A DNA stretch of 64,000 nt from Vibrionaceae bacterium (GTDB lineage: Bacteria > Pseudomonadota > Gammaproteobacteria > Enterobacterales > Vibrionaceae). Positions 1 through 9,079 of this stretch are shown here, one piece after another. The stretch's first letter is position 1, and each line of letters begins with the position of its first letter. The translations under genes were made by a program, and so were the position numbers. The notes beneath the pieces are model-generated. The model was not told the DNA's origin and did no database searches. It saw nothing but the letters and a program-made list of their open reading frames with translations. The stretch is from positions 124,001 to 188,000 of the forward strand of contig JAAEZQ010000001.1 of assembly GCA_018222805.1 (NCBI GenBank), in the 5' to 3' direction.

Positions 1-417
1 GCAATTTTCATGTGCCATATGATGCATTTTTTCTAACTGTGCATACGTAGGCTGTTTGTCACCTGAGAATACTATTCTAGGGTTCAGCAGCACACGGGAA
101 ACCCACTCTTTCCCGTTGTCCTCTTTTGTCAGTTCACCTTCAGCTGCATCCACATAAGAGTCAACGATATAACGTCGTTTGGCAGCTATCGATAAAAAAA
201 CCAACATATGACAGCTTGAGAGTGCCGCAACAAACGCTTCTTCCGGATCTACGTTTTCTTCGATTGATAAAGGAAGAGGAACAACATGAGGGGAAGGAGA
301 TGCTGGCACTTGTAGGCCGCCATCAAACGACCATGTGTGCGCCCGGCTGTATTGATTGTCGCTAAAAGCTTCGCTTGCTTTACGTTGCCACTCGATTAAG
401 GCGGTGTGCTTGCTCAT
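1..417 (-). CDS. OsmC family protein, partial (C-terminus outside window)
   Basis: Reading the minus strand from an ATG at 417 gives 139 open codons that run off the left edge of the window, which is why the ORF track misses it. The translation begins MSKHTALIEWQRK and contains DPEEAFVAALSSCHMLVFLSIAAKR. A Cys in that context (SSCHM) is the typical N-terminal redox cysteine region of OsmC/Ohr proteins, which reduce organic hydroperoxides in the cytoplasm. The second family cysteine would lie beyond the edge, so peroxidase activity cannot be confirmed. The family assignment is by motif memory. The ATG is preceded by AGGAAGTTAGT, a good ribosome binding site. Confidence 0.85.
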   Translation of the reverse strand, partial: MSKHTALIEWQRKASEAFSDNQYSRAHTWSFDGGLQVPASPSPHVVPLPLSIEENVDPEEAFVAALSSCHMLVFLSIAAKRRYIVDSYVDAAEGELTKEDNGKEWVSRVLLNPRIVFSGDKQPTYAQLEKMHHMAHENC

Positions 418-439
418 ACTAACTTCCTATCCGTTTTTG

Positions 440-476
440 AATCACTTGTCATTGATACGAAAAATGACAAGTGATT
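440..476. repeat. 14-bp inverted repeat
   Basis: AATCACTTGTCATT (440-453) is perfectly complementary to AATGACAAGTGATT (463-476), with a 9-base loop. No clear T-run follows on either strand, so it is not a textbook terminator. It sits between the stop of the small minus-strand ORF and the start of the OsmC-family gene. It could end the small transcript or be an operator for the OsmC gene. Confidence 0.6.
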
Positions 477-500
477 TATCAAAGCGTCACATCGTTCAAA

Positions 501-623
501 TTAGTTAAAAAATGACAAAAGTCGGTAAAACCAAGTGATCTCACCATAGGCAATCAAGTCATAGATAGTAAAGAAAATCACACAGATAATGGCTAACTTG
601 ACTAAGCGGTAAACAATAAACAT
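501..623 (-). CDS. putative 40-aa single-pass membrane protein
   Basis: This ORF is too short for the supplied track. ATG at 623, stop TAA at 501-503, 40 residues: MFIVYRLVKLAIICVIFFTIYD and so on, ending WFYRLLSFFN. Residues about 8-26 form one hydrophobic segment, giving a small inner-membrane protein layout with Arg and Lys at the N-terminal flank. The ATG is preceded by AAAGGAACTTGTG, a strong Shine-Dalgarno at good spacing, which is the main reason to believe it. I recognise no family. It is oriented with the OsmC-family gene but is separated from it by the palindrome at 440-476, so it may be its own transcript. Confidence 0.5.
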   Translation of the reverse strand: MFIVYRLVKLAIICVIFFTIYDLIAYGEITWFYRLLSFFN

Positions 624-844
624 CACAAGTTCCTTTGTTTTTTAGACAGTTTACTATCACCTTCACGATTTAGAAACTCAGTTGAATATCTATGTCATGT
701 GCAACGGTATAACGGTATGGATTGATACAACAATACCCCGACGGTATTACACCATTTCAATTTTCACAAATTGAACTTACATCAAAAAAACATAGCATTA
801 GATGCAATACACTTTCATAAAATTTATACCTATACCATTTTTTA

Positions 845-3571
845 ATGCAAACGTTTCGCTTATCTAACTTAAACCTTCGCTATAAGACTGCTTTATACTT
901 CTCACTTGGTTTGCTTGGAATGGTACTAAGTTGTCTGGTTATAAGTCGCTATTTTTTCCTTTATAGCGTCAATCAATTAGAAAACATGGAAATTGACCAT
1001 GCCAACCAGCAAGCGCTAGCAGTGATTGATTTGATGGTTTCGCAACAGGCTGCTAACTCTTATGACTGGGCATATTGGGATGAAACTTACGACCTTTTTC
1101 TCGATGAGCGCGACATAGCGGGTTATACCGAACGAAACCTCTACGAAGAGACGCTCAACTCGTTAAATCTGGACATGATGTCGTTTGTCACACTAGCAGG
1201 CCAAGAGTTGATCTCTCTGACTAGAGAGAGTTCACCCGAAAAATCTTCGGCTTTATCAGCTAAAGTTGTACATCATCCGCTCATTCAAGATTATATAGCA
1301 TCGATGAAACATAAACCTGATGCTCATCGCACCCATCTCTCAGGACTATTGAAGATCGATCAAACCATCTGGGGGCTCAGTTTAACGCCAGTCAGAAACA
1401 GTTCGAGTAACCGCGCTTCAAATGGCTGGATGTTGTGGGGAAGAAATTTATCGACGCGCTTTCCCGGTGATTATGCTTCTATCCTATCCGCTCAAAACTC
1501 GCTAGCTCCCCTATTATCTCTACAGCCTGCAAGTAACCTCAGCCGAGATATAGACAAATCTACAATTGCTATTACCAAATCTTCCCTGCTGAATGACCTG
1601 GGAGGCTCTCCTATTGCATGGGTAGAGACCGAAATGAAACGTGAGTACTACTCTAAGGGCAATGCTCTGTTTCTCTACTTATTCGCTACTGTTGGTATTG
1701 TGGCATCAATCATAGCGACAGCAACGTATGTCACTTTCAAAAAGAAAGTGGCTATTCGATTTAATCACTTCGCTGACAACATGCACAAAATCGCATCAGA
1801 ATATAAGCTTGAAGGTGTTCAGTCTATTACCACAGATGAACTGGAACTGGCTTCTAAATTAGTACAGAAGCTTTCTGACAATACGTCCATAGCGCGATTG
1901 CAGTTAAAAGATTCAATGCATAACTTTCGCGCGTTATATAACAGCTCTTCGCTAGGAATGCTTTTCGTGATAGAGCATGAAATTGTCGACGCCAACCCTC
2001 GTGCTTTAGAAATGCTCAATCATCAAAAGTCCGAACTGATTAGTCGCCCGATCAATACCCTTTATTCATTTGATAGCGGCGAATCACGACTCGAAGAAAT
2101 GTTAATTGAGTTAGAAAACGGCAGAACCCTGTTCGAAGCACAGATACTTGATGCCCATGGCGATACTATTGATTGTCTGATTGAGGCAGCGCTGATTCAA
2201 CACGACGGACAGAGTGCGCTCATGTTGCTAATTCAGGATATTCGGGAAACCAAACAGCAAGCAGAAATGATCCAAAAGTTGACCGATTTTGACCCTGTCT
2301 CCGGGTTCTGTAATCGCCCATCGATCATGGAAGCACTTGATAAACTGGTAGACACACAACCTAATCGCTTTTCATTCATTTTGCTTAAAAGTAAGCAGCT
2401 AAAGCAACTTGCTGAAGTATACGGGCATCATATATTCGACGAAGCCGTTCAGCACATTTCCAAGTTGCTGCGTGAAGCATTGGGTCTATATAAAATAGGT
2501 CGTATCAGTGAACATGAATTTATTATTATTATCCCTGATGAGACAAACCATCAGGATGTGATTGAATCCACAAATCACTTGTTAAAGCAGCTCTCATATA
2601 AAACTGTATTTTCTGACATTACCGTATCTCTTAACAGCAAAGCGGTGATGATGGATCCCAAAATCACCCACCAGCCAATTGAACATCTTCTGATGGCTGC
2701 ACGCCACTCAGCGCAGTCATTAAGCGGACACCAGATTCGTGAGGTATTCGTTACCGGTGAAGCGCTATCTGAGCAAGCAGAAACCTTAAAGATCATTAAC
2801 CGTGACTTAGAAGCCGCAATACAGAAAAGCGAAATCATGCCCTACTTTCAACCAATCGTTGATGCCAAAACAGAAGAAGTGATCGGTTTTGAGGCTCTTG
2901 CGCGCTGGCAACATCCAGAGCTCGGCATAGTTTCACCCACTATTTTCATTCCCGTGGCTGAGCAAGGAAAACTGATTATTGAACTCGGAGAGTCCATCCT
3001 CAAACAATCTTGCGAGTTTATTGGTCCACTCAATCAAGTGCGTATCGCTAAAGGATTACCGCAACTCTCGGTTCACATTAACTTAAGTGCCCACCATTTT
3101 TATCACTCAACATTAATTTCCTACCTCACAACGTTGATTAAAGAATATCAGGTTTCCGCAGGAAACCTGATACTTGAAATTACTGAAAGTATGTTGATGG
3201 GAAGTGAGACGGAATCCATTAACTGTATCAATGAGATTAAACGTCTGGGCGTTCAACTCGCATTGGATGATTTTGGTACCGGTTATTCCTCATTCAGCAG
3301 CATCTGCAACTTTCCGTTGGATATTGTCAAATTGGATAAATCCTATATTGATGAGATTGAATGCAATGATCGCGCAAAAACACTTGTACGTAACATCGTA
3401 AGTATGTCTCAAGAGTTAGGGTTAACAATCGTTGCGGAAGGTGTAGAAACAGCAAGTCAGGTGCGTAAGCTAAAAGTCTGGAACATCAATAATTTACAAG
3501 GTTTTTATTTTTATAAGCCAATGAAAAAAGAGGAAGTATTGGAAAAGTTCTCCGGCAAACAGAACCATTAG
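845..3571 (+). CDS. CHASE4-PAS-GGDEF-EAL cyclic-di-GMP protein, probable phosphodiesterase
   Basis: A 908-residue inner-membrane signalling protein. Order: membrane segment about 16-40; periplasmic CHASE4-like sensor domain with the signature YDWAYWDETYDLF at 73-85; second membrane segment about 273-295; a PAS-like domain about 355-465; GGDEF domain about 478-640; EAL domain about 660-900. The diguanylate cyclase motif is SEHEF at 555-559 instead of GGDEF, so cyclase activity is probably lost. The EAL domain keeps EAL at 683-685, DDFGTGYSS, KLDKSYI and EGVE, all expected in active c-di-GMP phosphodiesterases. I infer a sensor-controlled PDE in which the GGDEF domain may have only a regulatory role. 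The ATG at 845 has no clear Shine-Dalgarno. It stands alone, with no operon partner. Confidence 0.9.
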   Translation: MQTFRLSNLNLRYKTALYFSLGLLGMVLSCLVISRYFFLYSVNQLENMEIDHANQQALAVIDLMVSQQAANSYDWAYWDETYDLFLDERDIAGYTERNLYEETLNSLNLDMMSFVTLAGQELISLTRESSPEKSSALSAKVVHHPLIQDYIASMKHKPDAHRTHLSGLLKIDQTIWGLSLTPVRNSSSNRASNGWMLWGRNLSTRFPGDYASILSAQNSLAPLLSLQPASNLSRDIDKSTIAITKSSLLNDLGGSPIAWVETEMKREYYSKGNALFLYLFATVGIVASIIATATYVTFKKKVAIRFNHFADNMHKIASEYKLEGVQSITTDELELASKLVQKLSDNTSIARLQLKDSMHNFRALYNSSSLGMLFVIEHEIVDANPRALEMLNHQKSELISRPINTLYSFDSGESRLEEMLIELENGRTLFEAQILDAHGDTIDCLIEAALIQHDGQSALMLLIQDIRETKQQAEMIQKLTDFDPVSGFCNRPSIMEALDKLVDTQPNRFSFILLKSKQLKQLAEVYGHHIFDEAVQHISKLLREALGLYKIGRISEHEFIIIIPDETNHQDVIESTNHLLKQLSYKTVFSDITVSLNSKAVMMDPKITHQPIEHLLMAARHSAQSLSGHQIREVFVTGEALSEQAETLKIINRDLEAAIQKSEIMPYFQPIVDAKTEEVIGFEALARWQHPELGIVSPTIFIPVAEQGKLIIELGESILKQSCEFIGPLNQVRIAKGLPQLSVHINLSAHHFYHSTLISYLTTLIKEYQVSAGNLILEITESMLMGSETESINCINEIKRLGVQLALDDFGTGYSSFSSICNFPLDIVKLDKSYIDEIECNDRAKTLVRNIVSMSQELGLTIVAEGVETASQVRKLKVWNINNLQGFYFYKPMKKEEVLEKFSGKQNH

Positions 3572-3743
3572 CTTAAGTGAGGTAGGCAATCATCCCTTGG
3601 CTTTTACCTGCCAACACTCCTCCACAGCCTTCAAAATCGATTCCCCTCTCCTGATCTGACAAACCAAAGTAATCTAACTCCGCATGCAGTGATTACTTGC
3701 GTATACTTAAAATAAGTCCCTGTCACTGTACAAGGAGGACTGT

Positions 3744-5123
3744 ATGAAACGAATATGGATATGGCTCTTACCGCTGATCATGTTTGCCAGTCAGACTATG
3801 GCGAACACGGTATGGATCGTCCCGGTAAATGGTGCCATTGGTCCCGCCATCAGCGACTACCTTTCCAGAGAAATAGAGCAAGCTCAACAGGAAAATGTCA
3901 GCTTAGTCATTTTAAAAATGGACACTCCGGGTGGTCTCGATAGCGCCATGAGAGACATCATCCATGCTATCACTACTTCATCTATCCCTGTTGCAACTTG
4001 GGTTGGTCCCTCAGGTTCCAGAGCGGCCAGTGCAGGCACATACATTCTTCTCGCCAGTCACGTCGCAGCAATGGCAGAGGCAACAAACCTTGGCGCAGCT
4101 ACCCCTGTTGCGTTAGGTGGTGGTGCTCCGGGGGCTCCTTCCCCTGGCGAAGAGAAAAATGAGAGTTCCGGAGACACACAAAACGACTCTGACGAAAGCT
4201 CCGAAAAAGTTCCTGCCAAAACAACAATGGAGAAAAAAGTCATTAATGACGCTAAAGCCTACATTAAAGGGTTAGCCAAACTACATGACCGTAATGCTGA
4301 ATGGGCAGAGAAAGCGGTGAGTGAAGCTGCGAGTCTGGATGCACAAGAAGCTCTGAAGCTCAATGTCATTGATTATATTGCCAATTCACCAGAAGAACTG
4401 GTTCAGGTGATTAACGGAACAACCGTTAAAATAAACAATCAGCCCGTGACATTATCATTGGACAATCCTGTATGGGTGGAAAGAGTGCCCGATTGGCGCG
4501 CGGAAATGTTAGCCGTCATTACCAATCCTAATGTTGCTTACATTCTTATCCTTATTGGTATCTATGGTCTACTTTTAGAGTTCTATAACCCAGGAATTGG
4601 CTTACCCGGCGTATTGGGCGGCATCTGCTTGCTGTTAGCTATGTACGCACTCCAAATGATGCCCGTTAACTACGCAGGCTTAGGTCTGTTACTACTCGGT
4701 ATTGCACTAATGATTGCCGAAGCGTTTAGTCCAAGTTTCGGTGTTTTGGGCTTGGGCGGTGTGGCTGCATTCATTCTCGGTTCGATATTCCTTATGGACA
4801 GTGACTTGCCGGGCTTTCAAGTCGCACTGCCTTTAATATTTGGTCTTTCCATTTTTTCAGTTGCGCTGATCATTCTGACAGTCGGCATGCTAGTTAGAAT
4901 ACGCCACAGACGGGTCACTACTGGTCTTGAAACCTATCCCGGTAAACAAGCAATTGTAAGCGATGATTTCATTGAAGGCGAAGGGCGTGTGCAAATGGAC
5001 GGGGCATTCTGGCAAGCCAAAACAGAAGAAAACCAAGGACTCAAACAAGGCGATCAAGTTACCGTTGTCAATATTAAAGGGCTAACCTTAACGGTGAAAC
5101 CCAGTGACCGCCCTAACCAATAG
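3744..5123 (+). CDS. NfeD family membrane-bound serine protease (NfeD1b type)
   Basis: 459 residues. An N-terminal signal peptide (cleavage near ANT, residue 20-21) is followed by a ClpP-like protease domain. Ser96 in GSRAASAGTYI matches the nucleophile of the archaeal NfeD protease family, and the Lys-rich segment EKKVINDAKAYIKG probably supplies the catalytic lysine. Between them lies an acidic, Gly/Pro/Ser-rich insertion (about residues 129-165). Four to five membrane helices (about 255-395) and a C-terminal OB-fold NfeD domain follow. The start has an ideal AAGGAGG box. The slipin gene begins 9 bases downstream, the classic NfeD/stomatin operon; family members are known to cleave the partner's C-terminus. 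The cellular role in Vibrio is unknown, perhaps membrane quality control. Confidence 0.93.
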   Translation: MKRIWIWLLPLIMFASQTMANTVWIVPVNGAIGPAISDYLSREIEQAQQENVSLVILKMDTPGGLDSAMRDIIHAITTSSIPVATWVGPSGSRAASAGTYILLASHVAAMAEATNLGAATPVALGGGAPGAPSPGEEKNESSGDTQNDSDESSEKVPAKTTMEKKVINDAKAYIKGLAKLHDRNAEWAEKAVSEAASLDAQEALKLNVIDYIANSPEELVQVINGTTVKINNQPVTLSLDNPVWVERVPDWRAEMLAVITNPNVAYILILIGIYGLLLEFYNPGIGLPGVLGGICLLLAMYALQMMPVNYAGLGLLLLGIALMIAEAFSPSFGVLGLGGVAAFILGSIFLMDSDLPGFQVALPLIFGLSIFSVALIILTVGMLVRIRHRRVTTGLETYPGKQAIVSDDFIEGEGRVQMDGAFWQAKTEENQGLKQGDQVTVVNIKGLTLTVKPSDRPNQ

Positions 5124-5132
5124 GAGGCGAAT

Positions 5133-5915
5133 ATGTTGCTCTACACTGTTTCTGTGATCCTAGTTCTGTTGATCGCACTAGCGACACAAATTTTTAAAGT
5201 TCTGCGTGAGTACGAACGCGGTGTGATCTACTTCTTGGGTCGATTTCAAGAGGTAAAAGGCCCTGGCCTGATCATCTTGATTCCGTTTATCCAACAAATG
5301 GTACGCGTGGACTTACGAACCATTGTTCTGGATGTTCCAACGCAAGATCTTATTACCAAAGACAACGTGTCTGTTCGCGTTAACGCAGTGGTTTACTTCC
5401 GTGTGGTTGACCCGCAAATGGCCATCAACAACATTGAAAGCTACAACGAAGCAACCAGTCAGTTGGCACAAACCACTCTGCGTTCAGTATTAGGTCAACA
5501 TGAGTTAGATGAACTTCTATCTGAGCGAGAAAGGTTAAATAAAGACTTACAAGCCATACTTGATCAACAAACTGATGACTGGGGCATTAAAATAGCCACC
5601 GTTGAAGTCAAGCATGTCGATTTGAATGAAAGTATGGTTCGAGCACTTGCTCGTCAAGCAGAGGCCGAGCGTAATCGTCGCGCGAAAGTCATTCACGCCA
5701 CCGGTGAATTAGAGGCGTCTAAAAAGTTAAAAGAAGCGGCTCAAATGTTGAATCATGCACCAAATGCGTTGCAGTTGCGCTATATGCAAACATTAACTGA
5801 AATCACCACAGATAAAACGTCGACGATTGTTTTCCCGATGCCAATTAATTTAGTTGAAGCGGTACAAGATATTGCTAATGCAGTTAACCAGGACAAAGAA
5901 AAGAAAGAGCAATAA
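5133..5915 (+). CDS. slipin / stomatin-like SPFH protein
   Basis: 260 residues. One N-terminal hydrophobic hairpin (about 2-20) anchors it to the inner membrane, followed by a prohibitin/stomatin (SPFH) domain: [35 protein letters not shown], and the coiled-coil Ala/Glu-rich [15 protein letters not shown]. These are typical of bacterial slipins that form oligomeric membrane scaffolds. It is the second gene of the NfeD pair, with its own GGAGG ribosome site in the 9-base gap. The transcript ends at the hairpin at 5952-5980. The assignment is firm; the client process is not visible. Confidence 0.95.
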   Translation: MLLYTVSVILVLLIALATQIFKVLREYERGVIYFLGRFQEVKGPGLIILIPFIQQMVRVDLRTIVLDVPTQDLITKDNVSVRVNAVVYFRVVDPQMAINNIESYNEATSQLAQTTLRSVLGQHELDELLSERERLNKDLQAILDQQTDDWGIKIATVEVKHVDLNESMVRALARQAEAERNRRAKVIHATGELEASKKLKEAAQMLNHAPNALQLRYMQTLTEITTDKTSTIVFPMPINLVEAVQDIANAVNQDKEKKEQ

Positions 5916-5951
5916 GTATAATCACTTGCAATTAATTTCAGTTCGATAGAC

Positions 5952-5980
5952 AAGAGCCGCAGCGTGACTGCGGCTCTTCT
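5952..5980. terminator. bidirectional terminator between slipin and choV
   Basis: An 11-bp perfect stem, AAGAGCCGCAG / CTGCGGCTCTT, with a 5-base loop is followed by CTTTATT on the plus strand. The convergent genes slipin (plus) and choV (minus) both end here, so it probably serves both transcripts. The T-run is imperfect. Confidence 0.8.
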
Positions 5981-6009
5981 TTATTGCTGCATTCTACAAG
6001 CTGGAATTA

Positions 6010-7194
6010 TCAAGCTACTTGTTCAGAACGAAAGTTTCCAAGTAGTGCATCATACAACTCGTTGTCACTCAATACGCCTACCAGCTTGTTATCTTCCACC
6101 ATCAATAGTGGCTGATTACTGCGCTGTTTAAGCTCTATCGCTTCACGCATGCTGATATCCGGGCTTACCTGAACCAGAGAGTTTTCATTCACATCTTCAA
6201 GGTTTGACGATTCACTCACCCAATGAATCAATGATTTATTAGCATCGGCTAAGCTCAAACCTTTAGGCTCTTGTGTTACCCAAATATTTTTATCTGGGCA
6301 GATAAGAACACGTTCCTCTTCACGAACCAGAGTGTCACTAGATTGCATCAAAGAGCGGCCTTTGAGTACGTTTAGTGGGTTAGTATGAGCGACAAAGTCT
6401 GCTACATAATCATTCTCTGGAGTAAGGATGATCTGCTCTGGCTTGCCGTGCTGAATCAACTTACCCGACTCCATAATGGCAATGTTGTTACCAATTTTAA
6501 GTGCTTCATCCAGATCGTGACTTACGAACAGAATCGTCTTGTTCAGCTTCTCTTGCAGAAGAATCAGTTCATCTTGTAGCTGAGCACGAATTAATGGGTC
6601 GAGTGCCGAAAACGGTTCATCCATCAATAAAATGTCGGTGTCCATCGAAAAGGCGCGAGCCAAGCCAACACGCTGCTGCATACCGCCAGAAAGCTCATGA
6701 GGAAACTTGTTTTCCCACTCTGACAAGCCCACCATTTCAAGTTGTTCGCGCGCTTTTTCACGACGCTCAGCTTTGCCAATGCCTTGCATCTCCAATCCAA
6801 ACGCAACGTTATCTAAGACCGATAACCATGGCATCAAAGCAAACTTCTGGAACACCATAGAGACTCGGTGTGTACGCAAGTGTCGCAATGTCTGCTCTTC
6901 ACAGTTTGCTAGCTCTACCATGTTATCGCCATCTTTGATTTTCAAAGAACCACGAGAGATATCGTTCAAACCGTTCACAGTACGAAGCAAACTGGACTTA
7001 CCTGATCCCGATAAGCCCATTAGCACACAGATTTCGCCTTGTTTAACACTCAACGACACGTTATCTACGCCAACGACTTGACCAGTTTCATCGATAATTT
7101 CTTGTCGCGACTTACCTTGGTCTAGTAAAGCCAGCGCTTGCGCTTGTTGCTGACCAAATACCACATCAAGGTTTTCAATAGTAATTGCGTCCAT
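6010..7194 (-). CDS. choV: choline/glycine-betaine ABC transporter ATP-binding protein
   Basis: 394 residues. ABC ATPase domain with Walker A GLSGSGKSS (about 60-68), signature LSGGMQQR, Walker B ILLMDEPFSAL and the switch His in LFVSHD. The long N-terminal extension (AQALALLDQGKSRQEI) and the C-terminal CBS-like half (QPLLMVEDNKLVGVLSDNELYDALL) are typical of ProV/ChoV osmoprotectant importers. It energises uptake through ChoW, with ChoX as binding protein. It is last in the betI-betB-betA-choX-choW-choV operon, 2 bases after choW, with a GGAGG site. The bet context suggests choline as main substrate; glycine betaine or other quaternary amines are possible. Confidence 0.93.
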   Translation of the reverse strand: MDAITIENLDVVFGQQQAQALALLDQGKSRQEIIDETGQVVGVDNVSLSVKQGEICVLMGLSGSGKSSLLRTVNGLNDISRGSLKIKDGDNMVELANCEEQTLRHLRTHRVSMVFQKFALMPWLSVLDNVAFGLEMQGIGKAERREKAREQLEMVGLSEWENKFPHELSGGMQQRVGLARAFSMDTDILLMDEPFSALDPLIRAQLQDELILLQEKLNKTILFVSHDLDEALKIGNNIAIMESGKLIQHGKPEQIILTPENDYVADFVAHTNPLNVLKGRSLMQSSDTLVREEERVLICPDKNIWVTQEPKGLSLADANKSLIHWVSESSNLEDVNENSLVQVSPDISMREAIELKQRSNQPLLMVEDNKLVGVLSDNELYDALLGNFRSEQVA

Positions 7195-7196
7195 GA

Positions 7197-8039
7197 TTAC
7201 GCCTCCTTCTGGTTTGGTGCTTTACACAAACGATCAAGAATGATTGCAACAAGAACAATCGCTAAACCTGCTTCAAAACCTTGTGAAATGTTTACGGTGT
7301 TTAGTGCACGTACAACGGGCTTGCCTAAGCCATCAGCACCCACTAACGCAGCGATAACCACCATCGAAAGAGACAGCATGATACATTGCGTCACACCCGC
7401 CATAATACTTGGTAACGCCGCAGGTAACTCCACCTTAAACAGTAGCTTCATGCGACTTGCACCAAATGCTTTACCCGCTTCCAATAACTCTTCTGGCACT
7501 TTAATGATGCCTAGGTAAGTCAATCGAATTGGCGCCGCAATAGCGAAGATAATCGTCGAGATGAGTCCCGGTACAATACCTAAACCAAATAGAACAAGGG
7601 TTGGGATCAGGTATACAAACGTTGGTACGGTTTGCATTAAGTCTAAAATCGGTCTGAGTAATGTGTATAGCCAAGGGCGATGTGCAGCCATAATTCCCAG
7701 AGGCACACCAATTAATACGGAAATCGTTGTCGCTGCGAAGACAAGGACAAAGGTTTCCAGCATCTCTTGCCAATAACCAAGGTTAAGAATCGCTAATAAA
7801 GCAAGCACGATAAATACAACAAGAGGAATACTACGATGTAAGAACCAAGCAATTGCCGCCGTCATAATGATAGGTGCAGCAGGCGGCATCCATTTAAAAA
7901 TGTCCACCACAAACATAATGATGGTCTCAAGTGTAATAGAGATAGTATCAAAGAAACCAGACGCATTGATGGTTAACCAATCCACGCCCGTTTCCATCCA
8001 CTGTCCCAGTGGTAGTTTGTTGTCTGTAATAATATTCAC
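7197..8039 (-). CDS. choW: choline/glycine-betaine ABC transporter permease
   Basis: 280 residues, GTG start preceded by AAGGGTTTATT. It is a multi-helix inner-membrane protein of the ProW/ChoW family: several hydrophobic segments, the permease EAA-type loop GKAFGASRMKLLFKVELPAALPSIMAG which contacts the ATPase, and the ending IILDRLCKAPNQ. It forms the channel of the transporter with ChoV and ChoX. It lies between choX, separated by a short stem-loop, and choV. Length fits the family. Confidence 0.93.
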   Translation of the reverse strand: MNIITDNKLPLGQWMETGVDWLTINASGFFDTISITLETIIMFVVDIFKWMPPAAPIIMTAAIAWFLHRSIPLVVFIVLALLAILNLGYWQEMLETFVLVFAATTISVLIGVPLGIMAAHRPWLYTLLRPILDLMQTVPTFVYLIPTLVLFGLGIVPGLISTIIFAIAAPIRLTYLGIIKVPEELLEAGKAFGASRMKLLFKVELPAALPSIMAGVTQCIMLSLSMVVIAALVGADGLGKPVVRALNTVNISQGFEAGLAIVLVAIILDRLCKAPNQKEA

Positions 8040-8062
8040 AATAAACCCTTTGTGTTAATGAA

Positions 8063-8080
8063 GTGGGCATCACAGCCCAC
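8063..8080 (-). promoter_or_regulatory. intercistronic stem-loop after choX
   Basis: GTGGGC (8063-8068) pairs with GCCCAC (8075-8080) around a 6-base loop, just downstream of the choX stop and upstream of choW. By analogy with known malE-malF type hairpins it could protect the upstream mRNA so that binding protein is made in excess over permease. This is inference; the stem is short. Confidence 0.45.
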
Positions 8081-8094
8081 CCGATAAGACCGAA

Positions 8095-9033
8095 TTAAGC
8101 GTTTGACTTTAAGTACGCAGAAATCGCTGTTTGTGCATCTTGGCCATCGACCGTTTTCACATCTTTCAGCCACGCTTCGATTTGATCTTGATTTGCGTTT
8201 AACCACGCTTGGGCCGCTTTCGATGGCTTTTGCTTCTGGTTAAGAATCGCTTCCATTAACTCGTTTTCCATTTCCAGGCTGAACTCTAGGTTCTTCACTA
8301 ACTGACCGACATTTGGACACTCAGAAAGGTAGTTTTGACGTACGTTTGTATAGACGTTAGCACCGCCGTAATTTGGACCGAAGAAGTCATCACCACCCGC
8401 TAAGTATTCCATTTCAACGTTGTTGTTCATCGGGTGCGGTGCCCAACCAAGGTATACAATCCACTGGTTGCGTCGTACTGCGCGAGATACTTGTGACACC
8501 ATGCCCGCTTCACTGGACTCAACTAAGCTGAAGTCTTTCAGACCAAACGCATCGCCATCGATCATTGATTGGATTAGACGGTTACCATCGTTACCCGGTT
8601 CGATACCGTAGATGCGACCTTTAAATTTATCCGCATGTTTGATTAGATCTGCAAAGTTGGTGACACCTGCATCATATACATATTTTGGTACTGCTAGCGT
8701 GTACTTAGCACCTACAAGGTTAGCTTTTACGGTTTCGACGGTGCCAGCATCACTGTATTTTGCAATATCCCCTTTCATTGTTGGCATCCAGTTGCCTAGG
8801 AAAATATCGATGTCGCCATTTGCCATTGACGAATAGGTTACTGGTACAGAAAGCAGATCCGTTTTGGTCTTGTACCCTAACCCTTTTAGTATTTCTGAAG
8901 TAACGGCGGTTGTTGCTGTAATGTCTGTCCAACCTACATCAGCAAATCGAACGGTTTCACACTGATTTGCGTAAGCACCGGTTGCTAAGGTACTTAACGC
9001 GATAGTTGATACAATTTTCGTCATCTTAGACAT
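8095..9033 (-). CDS. choX: choline ABC transporter substrate-binding protein
   Basis: 312 residues. A signal peptide (MSKMTKIVSTIALSTLATGAYA) directs it to the periplasm; no lipobox Cys follows. The mature part starts CETVRFADVGWTDITATTAVTSEILKGLGY, the OpuAC/ChoX fold start. Several tryptophans and tyrosines (for example VYLGWAPHPM) could make the aromatic cage that binds quaternary ammonium groups. It delivers choline to ChoWV. The gene follows betA by 46 bases. Family ChoX is favoured over ProX because of the bet genes upstream. Confidence 0.92.
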   Translation of the reverse strand: MSKMTKIVSTIALSTLATGAYANQCETVRFADVGWTDITATTAVTSEILKGLGYKTKTDLLSVPVTYSSMANGDIDIFLGNWMPTMKGDIAKYSDAGTVETVKANLVGAKYTLAVPKYVYDAGVTNFADLIKHADKFKGRIYGIEPGNDGNRLIQSMIDGDAFGLKDFSLVESSEAGMVSQVSRAVRRNQWIVYLGWAPHPMNNNVEMEYLAGGDDFFGPNYGGANVYTNVRQNYLSECPNVGQLVKNLEFSLEMENELMEAILNQKQKPSKAAQAWLNANQDQIEAWLKDVKTVDGQDAQTAISAYLKSNA

Positions 9034-9079
9034 GTTTAGTTCCTTGTAATGATTACTGACTATTTGTTGATTATTTGAA

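Larger units (their letters stand above)
421..844. other. intergenic region with palindrome and small membrane ORF
   Basis: 424 bases separate the OsmC-family gene from the GGDEF-EAL gene. The stretch holds a 14-bp inverted repeat and a 40-codon minus-strand ORF, both listed separately. The remainder (about 640-844) is AT-rich and presumably carries the promoter of the plus-strand cyclic-di-GMP gene; I see no clear -35/-10 pair worth naming. Confidence 0.6.
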
